A stretch of DNA of 64,000 bases from Sinomicrobium weinanense (GTDB taxonomy: Bacteria > Bacteroidota > Bacteroidia > Flavobacteriales > Flavobacteriaceae): NCBI RefSeq assembly GCF_018863395.1, contig NZ_JAHKRR010000006.1, positions 62,001 to 126,000 on the forward strand, read 5' to 3'. This document shows positions 41,657 to 51,451 of this stretch, piece after piece (the first letter of the stretch is position 1; every line of letters begins with the position of its first letter). The position numbers were made by a program, and so were the translations under genes. The notes beneath the pieces were generated by a model, which had not been told where the DNA came from, did not search any database, and saw nothing but the letters and a program-made list of their open reading frames with translations.

Positions 41657-44029
41657 TTATTCGGTCCGTAAACTTTTTACCGGGTTGGCTACGGCGGCTT
41701 TTATCGATTCATAACTTACTGTGAGCAACGCAATGGCCGTTGCCACAACTGAAGCCAGTACAAATACCAGCCATCCTGCATCGACCCGATAGGCAAAACC
41801 ATTCAACCAGCTATCCATGGCATACCAGGCAATCGGTATGGCAATGACGATGGCAATAAGGATAAGTTTGATAAAGCTCCTCGAGAGCAGGTACACCACA
41901 TTAAAGACCGAAGCACCCAATACTTTACGTACACCGATCTCTTTGAATCGCTGTTCGGCCATGAAAGCTGACAAGCCGTACAAGCCCAGACACGAGATAA
42001 AAATGGCCAGCGCGGCAAACAGATTAAACAGGCTGCCCAAACGTTGCTCGCTTTTATACAAATTGTCCAGGTTCTGATCCAGGAAGCCGTAGGAAAAAGG
42101 GTATCCCGGATTTAAACGGGTGTTTATTTCTTTCAGCGCTTTGATCGTAGCTTCCGTAGATCCCGGCTGGCTACGGACCACTACGGTACCTCCCCAATCA
42201 TTGAACCGCAAGATCATCGGCTCAATGGCCTGCTGTACCGGTTTGAAATTGAAATCTTCCACCACGCCGATGATGGTTCCCGACCGATCCCAGTAGGATA
42301 TCGATTTGCCTACGGCAGTTGCCGCATTAAGCCCCATGATTTTAGCAAGTTTTTCATTGATGACATAATTAGTCGAATCACCTTTAAAATCGGAGGAGAA
42401 TGCGCGACCGGAAGCCATTTTCATCTGGAACACATCGAAAAAACGTTCACTCACAGCCATATTTGGGACTATCAGTTGCGAATTGGGGTCTTTCCCTTCC
42501 CATTGAATATTGACATCGCCAGTCACGATATTGGTCGGCAAATAATCGGTAACCGTAAAATCGGCTGTTAATCCATTCCGTGTCAACTCATTTTTGTAAA
42601 CATCCTGTTTATCCCAAATATCGCCACGCATCGGTACGTAAATCAAGTTTGATTTTTCAAAGCCAAGGTTCATGTTTCGGATATAGTGCAGCTGGTTGTA
42701 TACCACAACGGTGCCGACCAATAATCCGATGGATACGACAAATTGCAGTACCACCAGCGTATTCCGAAAGACGAGATTGCCATTTCCACCGAGCTTTGTT
42801 CCTCCTTTTAAAACACTGAGCGGTTTGAAACCCGATAGGAATAACGCGGGGTAGCTGCCCGATATCAAGCCGGTAACCAATGCGATACCTATCAAGGTAA
42901 GTAACATTTTGATATCAAAAATACTAATTTCTAATGCCTTGCCCGATAAATAGTTGAAGGCTGGTAAGGTAAGCCAAACCAATGCAATGGCGATCAGGAG
43001 TGCGATTAAGGAAATCAGAATGGATTCACCCAGGAATTGGCCAATCAAGTGCCCGCGTCCGGCACCGATAACCTTGCGCATACCCACTTCTCTTGCCCGT
43101 CGTGCAGAACGGGCGGTGGACAGATTCATGAAATTGATGCAAGCGACGGCAAGGATAAAGATGGCGACAACAAAGAGAATATTGACGTATTGAATATTGC
43201 CATTTCCCGGCAATTCGATTTGGAGATTGGAATGCAGGTGAATGGATGTAAGTGGTTGCAGATGAAAGGTTGCTTTTAGTGCTGTATTGTGCAATTTGAA
43301 AAGATCATCCATCTGCATTTCCAATGCGGCCAGATTTGTTTTTGTTGGGTTGAATGTTTTATCGAACTGGATGTAAGCATAATAATTGAAATTACCCCAT
43401 GCATTGGTGGTAAAGTCGGAGTTTGTGCTGGCAATTGCAGAAATCGGCATGATATAGTCGAACTGCAAATGGGAATTGGCTGGAATGTTTTTCAGCACAC
43501 CCGTTACGGTTACCAAATCGTTGTCGTTCTTTTTCAGCGTCTTGCCGATCGGGTCTGTATGGCCAAAGTATTTTTTTGCCATATCCTCCGTGATCAGGAT
43601 CGCGTCGGGACGTTGCATGGCAGTTGTTCGATCTCCTTTGACCAGCGGAAAAGAAAACACTTCCAGGAGCGTCGGATCGGCATAAAACCCCTGGTTTTCC
43701 TCAAACTTTTTGTCGCCATACTCCATTACATTCGTTGATGGATGACTGAAGCGTACGGCGTTTCTGATGGTTGAAATTTTGGATTTCAATGCTGGCGACA
43801 TACCTGCGGGATTTACAGCAGCTTTGAATTCTTCCGTAGCCTCACAGGTTATGCGATATATTTCATCCGCATGAGCATGAAAGCGGTCATAGCTTTTCTC
43901 GTGCTGTACCCACAGAAGTATCAGTATGCTGGATGCCATACCCACAGCCAATCCCGCTATATTCAGCGCCGAAAAGGATTTGTGGCGAATGAGGTTCCTG
44001 AATGCTATTTTGAAATAGTTTTTGATCAT
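41657..44029 (-). CDS. Double-length MacB/FtsX permease, array member 6
   Basis: 790 residues, coupling motifs EVGMRKVIGA and EIGVRKVLGA; periplasmic motif LQPLTSIHLHSNLQIELPGN. Ends NPVKSLRTE. The middle of the gene (about 42400-43900) reads with a somewhat different codon flavour from its neighbours (more CAA, ATT and GAA-type codons), which could mean a different history, but this is an impression without counts. It sits tightly between members 7 (9 bp) and 5 (15 bp). Confidence 0.94.
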   Translation of the reverse strand: MIKNYFKIAFRNLIRHKSFSALNIAGLAVGMASSILILLWVQHEKSYDRFHAHADEIYRITCEATEEFKAAVNPAGMSPALKSKISTIRNAVRFSHPSTNVMEYGDKKFEENQGFYADPTLLEVFSFPLVKGDRTTAMQRPDAILITEDMAKKYFGHTDPIGKTLKKNDNDLVTVTGVLKNIPANSHLQFDYIMPISAIASTNSDFTTNAWGNFNYYAYIQFDKTFNPTKTNLAALEMQMDDLFKLHNTALKATFHLQPLTSIHLHSNLQIELPGNGNIQYVNILFVVAIFILAVACINFMNLSTARSARRAREVGMRKVIGAGRGHLIGQFLGESILISLIALLIAIALVWLTLPAFNYLSGKALEISIFDIKMLLTLIGIALVTGLISGSYPALFLSGFKPLSVLKGGTKLGGNGNLVFRNTLVVLQFVVSIGLLVGTVVVYNQLHYIRNMNLGFEKSNLIYVPMRGDIWDKQDVYKNELTRNGLTADFTVTDYLPTNIVTGDVNIQWEGKDPNSQLIVPNMAVSERFFDVFQMKMASGRAFSSDFKGDSTNYVINEKLAKIMGLNAATAVGKSISYWDRSGTIIGVVEDFNFKPVQQAIEPMILRFNDWGGTVVVRSQPGSTEATIKALKEINTRLNPGYPFSYGFLDQNLDNLYKSEQRLGSLFNLFAALAIFISCLGLYGLSAFMAEQRFKEIGVRKVLGASVFNVVYLLSRSFIKLILIAIVIAIPIAWYAMDSWLNGFAYRVDAGWLVFVLASVVATAIALLTVSYESIKAAVANPVKSLRTE

Positions 44030-44038
44030 GATTTCTGT

Positions 44039-46486
44039 TTATTCGGTTCGCAGACTTTTTACGGGGTTTGTCCGTGCTTTACTTAAGGTCCGTATACTCA
44101 TTATCATCAGGGCGATGATCAACATGCATCCGCCGCTTGCCAGGAACACCCACCAACTCATCCGGGTCTTATAGGCAAAGTCTTGTAACCAGGCATTGAG
44201 ACTCAGCCAGGCAATGGGTACGGCGATCACATAGGCCAGGCCTATCAATAGTAAAAACTCCGCACAGAGCAGGAAGTTGATCTGCATTAAAGAGGCCCCG
44301 AGTACTTTCCGGACCCCTATTTCCTTGGTACGTCTTTCAGTAGTATAAATAACCAGCCCCAATAAGCCCAGGCAGCTTATTAAGACCGATAGGGCAGTGG
44401 CCCAGTTTAGTAAAGTAGAGATCCTGCTTTCCTGCCTGTAGAACCGTTTTACCGTATCATCCATGAATTGCGGTCCAAAGTCAGAATCGGGATAAATCTC
44501 TTTCCATGTATTTTCAATCCGGGCCATGGCATCCGGCCAGTTTTCCGTATGCGCGGCCTGCAGGGAAAAATGAACAGTGTTGAACTGGGAATACCGGTTT
44601 CGATACCAATCGCCCACCAGGGCCATAGGCTCTATTTTTGATTTTAGCGAGCGTTGGTTAAAATCCTTCATCACACCGACTATGGAACTTCTGTCCTCAT
44701 CGACGATCAATTCTTTTCCCAGGGCTTCTTCGGGAGAGTTGAACCCCAATATGTTCATATAAGTTTCGTTAATGATATATTCCCTGATAGTGTCGTTCAG
44801 CAATTTTCTCCCTGCCAGAAGTTCTATGTCGTAGAGGTCCATATACTTTGCGTCTCCGTATAGCAATTGTAAATTGGCATGTACTTCATTCTTTTCTCCC
44901 ACATAGTTTGTGGTCATCGAATGCGTATTGAACGATGCCGGCGGATTGCCTCCGAGACTGACCTTCTGTATTTGCGGAATGGTCTTTATCTCTTCCATAA
45001 ACCGGATACGCTTGTCCATGGATGCATCGTGCCAGGGGGTTCGTACAAAAGCAATAGCATCTGTTTTAATGCCCATGTCTCTGGACATTAAAAAGTGTAT
45101 TTGTTTGCCCACCAGGAGGGTGGCGATGATAAAAACCTGGGCAATTACAAATTGGAATACGGTTAAATATTTGCGAAAAGAAGCTGTACCCCCGGCAGGC
45201 ATAATCTGATTCTTTAGTACAGTTACGGGCTTGAAACCAGAGAGCACCAAAGCGGGGTAGTATCCGGATAGTAAAGACACGATGACAATCAATAGAAAAG
45301 CAAAAGCTATAATAAGCGGGTTGGCAAACAGATGAAATTGAACTCCGTCTGCCAGAAACCCGGAAAAGGTGTCGAGAAGCCAAAAAGAAAATAGTACAGA
45401 GATAAGGGCTGCAATACAAGTAAGCAGAAAGGTCTCGGTCAAAAACTGAAAGATCAGTTGCTGCCTGGAACCTCCCAGTGTTTTACGCACCCCTATTTCC
45501 CTGGCCCTGTAGGTAGCTTGGGCCGTATTTAAATTGATAAAATTAATGCTCCCTAAAATAAGCAGGAAGAAGGCAATACAGGACAACCCTATAAGGACCG
45601 GTTTGCTTGCCTGTCCTGTACTATAATCAAAAATACCGTAGTTGGGATTAAAATGGATGTCTTTTAAGGGTTGTATGTGAAATCTTCTTTTTTGCCCGAA
45701 CTCCAGCAATTGCTTGTCCTCGTGTTGTTCGGCCAGGATATCTAACCGCTTTTGAATATCTGATATATCTGTGTTTTCCGCAGTTTTGATGAATAATTGC
45801 GAAGCGGAATTGGTATTGTTCCAGTTGGTATCAGCTACCATATCTTTCATATCGGATTGGGTGGCCGTTTGTAAGGAAAGAAATTCCTCGAAAATAAGGT
45901 CGCTTCGTTCTTTAAAATTGGCGACTACTCCCGTTACCTTTACAACAACGGAGTCGTTATAGACCAGCGTTTGTCCTATGACCTGTTGCGGGGTTAAGGA
46001 AGGGAAATACTTTCCGGCCCTTTTCCCGGTAAGGACTAATTCGTTAGGGTTGGCCAGTGCGGTTTCCGGGTTTCCGGCCAGCCAGTCATATTTGAATATG
46101 TCAAAATAATTCCCGTCGGCATATATGGCTTCTCCAGGATTTTTATAGGACTGTCTGGCCTGCCGGTTCTCCACCTTGAGAAAATCTGCCGTTATAAAAG
46201 CACTTACATGGGGCACCCCCGGAGTACCTTCTTTTAAAGTGGCTGTCAAGGGCCGGGGTACTCCGGAGTTATAAAACTTGCCTTCTGGTGAGATAAAATC
46301 GGAAGTAATACGGAAAATACGATCGCCATCCGGATGAAAGGTGTCAAAAGTAAGATCGTAATACACAGCCAGGCCTATAACAAAGGAAGCACATAACCCG
46401 ATAGCAAGGCTAATGACATTGATCAATGAAAATAACCGGTTATTCCATAAATTCCTGAATGCTATTTTAAGATAGTTCTTTATCAT
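44039..46486 (-). CDS. Double-length MacB/FtsX permease, array member 7
   Basis: 815 residues, the longest of the set. Coupling motifs EIGVRKTLGG and EIGVRKVLGA. The N-terminal periplasmic part has FISPEGKFYNSGVPRPLTATLK, the 'SGVPRPL' signature it shares with members 9 and 13, and the motif before TM2 is IQPLKDIHFNPNYGIFDYST. These three therefore form a subgroup, interspersed with other types. It lies 10 bp downstream of member 8 and 9 bp upstream of member 6. Confidence 0.94.
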   Translation of the reverse strand: MIKNYLKIAFRNLWNNRLFSLINVISLAIGLCASFVIGLAVYYDLTFDTFHPDGDRIFRITSDFISPEGKFYNSGVPRPLTATLKEGTPGVPHVSAFITADFLKVENRQARQSYKNPGEAIYADGNYFDIFKYDWLAGNPETALANPNELVLTGKRAGKYFPSLTPQQVIGQTLVYNDSVVVKVTGVVANFKERSDLIFEEFLSLQTATQSDMKDMVADTNWNNTNSASQLFIKTAENTDISDIQKRLDILAEQHEDKQLLEFGQKRRFHIQPLKDIHFNPNYGIFDYSTGQASKPVLIGLSCIAFFLLILGSINFINLNTAQATYRAREIGVRKTLGGSRQQLIFQFLTETFLLTCIAALISVLFSFWLLDTFSGFLADGVQFHLFANPLIIAFAFLLIVIVSLLSGYYPALVLSGFKPVTVLKNQIMPAGGTASFRKYLTVFQFVIAQVFIIATLLVGKQIHFLMSRDMGIKTDAIAFVRTPWHDASMDKRIRFMEEIKTIPQIQKVSLGGNPPASFNTHSMTTNYVGEKNEVHANLQLLYGDAKYMDLYDIELLAGRKLLNDTIREYIINETYMNILGFNSPEEALGKELIVDEDRSSIVGVMKDFNQRSLKSKIEPMALVGDWYRNRYSQFNTVHFSLQAAHTENWPDAMARIENTWKEIYPDSDFGPQFMDDTVKRFYRQESRISTLLNWATALSVLISCLGLLGLVIYTTERRTKEIGVRKVLGASLMQINFLLCAEFLLLIGLAYVIAVPIAWLSLNAWLQDFAYKTRMSWWVFLASGGCMLIIALMIMSIRTLSKARTNPVKSLRTE

Positions 46487-46496
46487 GACTTTAAGT

Positions 46497-48863
46497 TTAT
46501 TCTGTTTTCAGGGATTTTACGGGATTGGCCATGGCCGCCTTCATCGCCTGGAAACTCACCGTACAGAGGGCAATGCCGATAGCTGCCAATCCGGCGATTG
46601 TAAATACCCACCAGGAAATTTCAATCCGGTAGGCATATCCCGTCAGCCAGTGTTGTGTGATCCACCAGGCGATAGGTATGGCAATACCAATGGCTATAAA
46701 GACCAGTTTTAAGAAATCTATGGACAACAACTGAACGATCCGTTTTACGCTGGATCCCAGTACTTTTCTGATGCCAATTTCCTTTTGCCGCTGCTCTGCG
46801 GTGTATGCTGCCAGGCCAAAAAGCCCGAGGCAGGAGATTAAAATGGCCAGGAAGGCAAATACACGCGATAATTTTCCGATAAGCATTTCACTTGTGAACC
46901 TGGCATTGAAATCGTCGTCCACAAAACTGTACTCAAAGGGATAAGCGGGATTGTGTTTTTTCATGATGGCCTGCAAACTGCTGAGAGTTTCTTCGATATT
47001 AGCGTTGGCAGATGTCCGGATATACATGTAAGAGGAGTATCCTACTTCGTTGTGAAGAAATATGACCGGGTCACTACTGCCATACATATCTCCATAAACA
47101 AAGTCTTTGATCACTCCGATGACCTCAAAGCTGTTATCTCCGAGTTGTATGGTTTGCCCAACTGCGGCTTCGGCGTCTATGAGTTTGGCCAGGGATTGGG
47201 TGATAATGACCCGGGTACTGTCTCCCGGGTAGCCCGGGCGGAAATCCCGGCCTTCGATGATCTCCATTCCGGCAGTGGAAATAAATTCGGGACTGATGAA
47301 CCTGTGGGAGACCAGGATATCGCCATCATTTTCATCCTTTCCTTTCCAGGTGACATCCGAAGTGTTATTACCGGTGGAAAGCGTCTCATAACTGTTCAGG
47401 GCCACATTTTCTACCATCCCGGTATTGAGCATATCCTGCTTGATATTGTTAAAATTTTTTTCCATTTCCCCGCGGACGTTCATAGTGATCAAATGATCCT
47501 TGTTATACCCCAGTTCCCGGTTCTTTACATGTTGAACCTGTTGATATACGATAATGGTGCTGATAATAAGTACTATGGAGACCGTAAATTGAGCGACTAC
47601 CAGCCCCTTGCGGATAAATACGGCACTTCCCCGTGCAGACCTTATTCCTTTAAGGACCGCCACCGGTTTAAAAGCGGACAGGTGCAGGGCGGGATAATAA
47701 CCGGAAAAAAGACCGCAGAATATGGTAATAAGAAGCAGGGCGAGTAGGTGTAAAGGCTTGTCAAGTCCGAGGACAAGCTGTTTTTCTACCATCAGGTTGA
47801 ATTGGGGCAATGCCAGTTGCATTAATATAACACTGATCACAACAGCCAAAAAGGCCATGACCATGGCTTCCGTAATAAATTGCAGGACCAGTTTTCGTTT
47901 TTCAGCGCCCAGTACTTTGCGGACCCCTACTTCATTAGCCCGTTTTTCGCTTCGGGCAGTGGCCAGGTTCATAAAATTGATACAGGCAATGATCAGTATA
48001 ATCCAGGCGATGGCCGTAAAAAGGCGAACATAGGTGATACGGCCGCCTGCCTGTTTACCATTTTCAAAATGACCCCGTAAACGCCAGTCGTTCATGGCAA
48101 ATAAAAATGCTTCGGTATCAGTATCATCACTTGTTTTCTCTTGTATAAAACCCCTGAGTTTTTTGTCGATAGCAGTGACATCGGCCCCTTCGGCCAGTTC
48201 CATATAAGTGTCAACAGTATAGTTGTCCCAATACTGCATCCACTCTATATCCTTAGTATGGGGTTCGTAAGCTAAGAGCAAGTCAAAATTCAGGCTTACG
48301 TTTGGCGGGAGGTCTTTTACTACGCCTGTTACCTTATATTCCTGTGTATTGTCCAGTTTTAGTGTTTTTCCGACCACACGGTTGTCATCTCCGAAAAATT
48401 GCCTGGCCATCTTTTGGGTGATCACTATACTATGGGCATCTTGTAGTGAAGCGGCAGCACTTCCCTGTAAAAAATGTAAACTGAAAATATGAAGAAAGTC
48501 GGGGTCTACGTATAAGCCTTGTTCATAAATACCCTTATCGCCAAGACTGAATAATTTTTCACCTCCTTTAACCCTGGAAATATGCTTAACCCCGGGGACC
48601 TCTTCTTTAAAAGCAGGCGCCAGTGGTCCGGGAGTGGCCTCGAAAAAAGTACGCCATGTTCCCTCATATTTCTGGTTGGTGGGTACAGCATATATCTGGT
48701 CCTTATTCGGAAATACCGAATCAAAACTCACTTCGTCCTCTACCCAGAGAAAAATAAGCCCGGCGCAGGCAATACCGATAGCCAGCCCAAAGATATTGAG
48801 GAAGCTGTAGGTCTTGTTATTCCATAAGTTTCGCCACGTTATTTTAAAATAATTCCTGATCAT
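46497..48863 (-). CDS. Double-length MacB/FtsX permease, array member 8
   Basis: 788 residues, coupling motifs EVGVRKVLGA (in a SEKRANEVGVRK context) and [10 protein letters not shown]. In place of the DIHL motif it has NDWRLRGHFENGKQAGGRI before TM2, the mark of the subgroup with members 11, 12 and 14. Ends NPVKSLKTE. The 75-bp gap to member 9 carries gtccg...cggac inverted arms; the gap to member 7 is 10 bp. Confidence 0.94.
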   Translation of the reverse strand: MIRNYFKITWRNLWNNKTYSFLNIFGLAIGIACAGLIFLWVEDEVSFDSVFPNKDQIYAVPTNQKYEGTWRTFFEATPGPLAPAFKEEVPGVKHISRVKGGEKLFSLGDKGIYEQGLYVDPDFLHIFSLHFLQGSAAASLQDAHSIVITQKMARQFFGDDNRVVGKTLKLDNTQEYKVTGVVKDLPPNVSLNFDLLLAYEPHTKDIEWMQYWDNYTVDTYMELAEGADVTAIDKKLRGFIQEKTSDDTDTEAFLFAMNDWRLRGHFENGKQAGGRITYVRLFTAIAWIILIIACINFMNLATARSEKRANEVGVRKVLGAEKRKLVLQFITEAMVMAFLAVVISVILMQLALPQFNLMVEKQLVLGLDKPLHLLALLLITIFCGLFSGYYPALHLSAFKPVAVLKGIRSARGSAVFIRKGLVVAQFTVSIVLIISTIIVYQQVQHVKNRELGYNKDHLITMNVRGEMEKNFNNIKQDMLNTGMVENVALNSYETLSTGNNTSDVTWKGKDENDGDILVSHRFISPEFISTAGMEIIEGRDFRPGYPGDSTRVIITQSLAKLIDAEAAVGQTIQLGDNSFEVIGVIKDFVYGDMYGSSDPVIFLHNEVGYSSYMYIRTSANANIEETLSSLQAIMKKHNPAYPFEYSFVDDDFNARFTSEMLIGKLSRVFAFLAILISCLGLFGLAAYTAEQRQKEIGIRKVLGSSVKRIVQLLSIDFLKLVFIAIGIAIPIAWWITQHWLTGYAYRIEISWWVFTIAGLAAIGIALCTVSFQAMKAAMANPVKSLKTE

Positions 48864-48938
48864 GGTTTTCAGTTATCGTCCGCCTGCTGACGGACATTAA
48901 TTTTATTGCGTTTAAAACCGTTTATACTGCCCCTCTGT

Positions 48939-51323
48939 TTATTCATCTCTCAACGAGTCCACCGGATTGGCCACTGCTGCCCTGATCGACCTGTAACCGA
49001 CCGTAAATGCAGCTATTGCAAACGTAGTTCCGATAGCTAATATAAATACATTGGCCCCGATCTTTACCTGATAGGCAAAATCCTGTAAATACCTGTTCAT
49101 ACCCCACCAGGCGATAGGAGCAGCAATAACGAAAGCGATCAGCAACAAACGGGAGAACTCCCTGCCAAAAAGCCATAAGATCTGCGATATATTGGCACCG
49201 AGTATCTTGCGTACACCGATCTCCTTCGTCTTGTGTAAAGCCATGAATGAAATAAGGCCATACAGGCCCAGACAACCTATGAGGATGGCCACTAGGGCAA
49301 AACCCTGGATTAGCCGGAGCATGATGTTGTCCATTTCGTAAAATTCGGCAACTGCTTCATCCAGAAACTGATAGGAATACACGTAATCCGGATATGTTTC
49401 GTTCCAGATCTTTTCAAACTCGGCCATAGAAGCGACCAGCTCCTGACCGTTAAGTTTGATGGAGCAGTTTTGGTACCATTCTATTGATGATGCCACACAA
49501 ATGGGGTCCTTTTCCGTATGGAACGAATAGTTATAGAAGTCTTTCATTACGCCGACAATAGTACCCGGGGCGGTTCTTCCGTTCACTGCGATCTTTTTTC
49601 CGATGACCTCTTCGGGGGTGTTCAGATTCAGTTTTTTGACAAAGGTTTCATTGACCAGGAACTCATTGACCGTATCCGAAGGGAAAATATTTCGCCCTGC
49701 AACCAATTCGATGCCGAATGTAGACAGGTACTGGTCATCCGTGTATTTCATGTTGATGGTCCAACGTTCGTCCTCCGGACGATTGTCATATTGCACACCG
49801 GTGTTGAAGTTCCGGTTCGAAGCCGGTGCATTGAAGTTGAGAGAGACACCTTCCACACCATTTACGGCTGCCAGCCGGTTGCCCAAGGTCTTCATTTTAG
49901 AAGTATTATCCTGCTCAGGGATGGGTAAACTTATGATGGCTTCTTTGTTGAACCCTAAGTCGGTTTGCCGGGCATAGCGGATCTGGCTCGCAATGATGAT
50001 AGTACCAATGATGAGCACCTGCGAGATGGTAAACTGACCTACAACCAGGACGCGCCGCAGGGAGAAGCCACCAATTTCCTTTTGGGTGATCTTACTCTTC
50101 AGCGCCTCGATAGGCCGGAAACCGGAAAGCACCAATCCGGGATAAGAACCGGAAAGGAAGATGACAAATACAATAACACAACCCAGGAACAGCGGCATTT
50201 GCCAACTGCTTAGGAGTTGTAGTTGGACTTCCGATTGCAGTAATTGATTGATCACCGGTAGTACAACAATGGCCATGCTATAAGCCAGTATCGAGGCAAA
50301 CAAGGTGATGATAGTGGTCTCTGCGATAAACTGCCAGAACAATTGGTTGCGCTTACTGCCCAATACCTTCCGGATACCGATCTCCTTAGACCGGTTCATC
50401 GCCTGTGCGGTTGCCAGGTTGGTAAAGTTGATCCCGGCAGTAATGAGCAGGAACAGGCCAATGAGCGATAAGGTCCACAAATAGTTTTTATTGATGTAAC
50501 CGCCGAGTTCGGGGTTGAAGTGCACATCGTCCAGGGGCTGCAGGTTAAACTTCCAGATATCGGCATCGCGGCCTTCGTAATGGCTCGCGGATAAGCCAGC
50601 CAGCGCATTCCTTGCCTGGTCTGCATCCCCTCCTTCTTTTAGCAATGTATAGCAGTTTGAACCGGAATATACTCCTCCCCAAATATTTTCATCAGTATCA
50701 TTTAACAGTTGATGATAAGAAACGAAGATCTCCTGGGTGATATCGGTATTACCCGGAAGGTCTTTTAGTATACCCTTGACCACATAATCCGTCTCATTAT
50801 TGACTTTCAGGGTTTGGCCCATCGGGTCTTCATCGCCGAAATATTTTCTGGCTATTCGTTCAGTGATAAGAGCTTCGTTTGGTTGACGGAGTACGGTCTT
50901 GCTATCTCCCAGAAGCAAAGGGAAATCGAAGATGGAGAAGAATTCCGGTTCGGTGTAGGCTATTCCGGACGCCTCTTCAAATTTTTTATGGTCTGCTGAT
51001 CCGGGCAGGGAAATAAGTGTATTCCGATAACTGACAATCCGTGCCGTGTGCTCCGCAAAACTAAGATCCGAACGAATAGCCTTTCCCAAAGGGCGGGGCA
51101 CGCCGGAAGCGTACTCTACCGTTTCGTCGTGCCATTCCGTTACCAGGCGGTAAATACGGTCTTTATTGGAATGGAAGGTGTCAAAACTCAAATGATAACG
51201 CACAACAGCGAAGATCAGCAGGGCACAGGCTATGCCAAGGGATAAGCCCGATACATTGATTAACACATACGGTTTGTTCCTTTTGATGTTGCGCCACGCT
51301 ATTTTAAAATAGTTTTTGATCAT
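48939..51323 (-). CDS. Double-length MacB/FtsX permease, array member 9
   Basis: 794 residues, coupling motifs [10 protein letters not shown] and [10 protein letters not shown], the latter preceded by HKTK where most members have QRxK. Subgroup signature [12 protein letters not shown] near residue 78 and [19 protein letters not shown] before TM2, as in members 7 and 13. Ends NPVDSLRDE, the only member with two acidic changes in the tail. It contains the exact ctattttaaaatag palindrome at 51299-51312. The gap to member 10 is 128 bp and includes degenerate 'gttctggagttttggag' repeats. Confidence 0.94.
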   Translation of the reverse strand: MIKNYFKIAWRNIKRNKPYVLINVSGLSLGIACALLIFAVVRYHLSFDTFHSNKDRIYRLVTEWHDETVEYASGVPRPLGKAIRSDLSFAEHTARIVSYRNTLISLPGSADHKKFEEASGIAYTEPEFFSIFDFPLLLGDSKTVLRQPNEALITERIARKYFGDEDPMGQTLKVNNETDYVVKGILKDLPGNTDITQEIFVSYHQLLNDTDENIWGGVYSGSNCYTLLKEGGDADQARNALAGLSASHYEGRDADIWKFNLQPLDDVHFNPELGGYINKNYLWTLSLIGLFLLITAGINFTNLATAQAMNRSKEIGIRKVLGSKRNQLFWQFIAETTIITLFASILAYSMAIVVLPVINQLLQSEVQLQLLSSWQMPLFLGCVIVFVIFLSGSYPGLVLSGFRPIEALKSKITQKEIGGFSLRRVLVVGQFTISQVLIIGTIIIASQIRYARQTDLGFNKEAIISLPIPEQDNTSKMKTLGNRLAAVNGVEGVSLNFNAPASNRNFNTGVQYDNRPEDERWTINMKYTDDQYLSTFGIELVAGRNIFPSDTVNEFLVNETFVKKLNLNTPEEVIGKKIAVNGRTAPGTIVGVMKDFYNYSFHTEKDPICVASSIEWYQNCSIKLNGQELVASMAEFEKIWNETYPDYVYSYQFLDEAVAEFYEMDNIMLRLIQGFALVAILIGCLGLYGLISFMALHKTKEIGVRKILGANISQILWLFGREFSRLLLIAFVIAAPIAWWGMNRYLQDFAYQVKIGANVFILAIGTTFAIAAFTVGYRSIRAAVANPVDSLRDE

Positions 51324-51451
51324 GGTTTGGTTGTTAGTTTTTTAGTCCTGGAGTTCTGGAGTTTTGGAGTTTGTTTTTTAATTTTCTGGTTCCTTTATGC
51401 TTTGCAATCTTTTGATCTGTTTTTCTCAATAACTCCATAACTTCTCAACTT

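Noticed and set aside
48878-48897. gtccg...cggac inverted arms in the gap of members 9 and 8
   Set aside because: Only five-base arms with an eight-base loop and no U-tract; too weak to call a terminator or operator.
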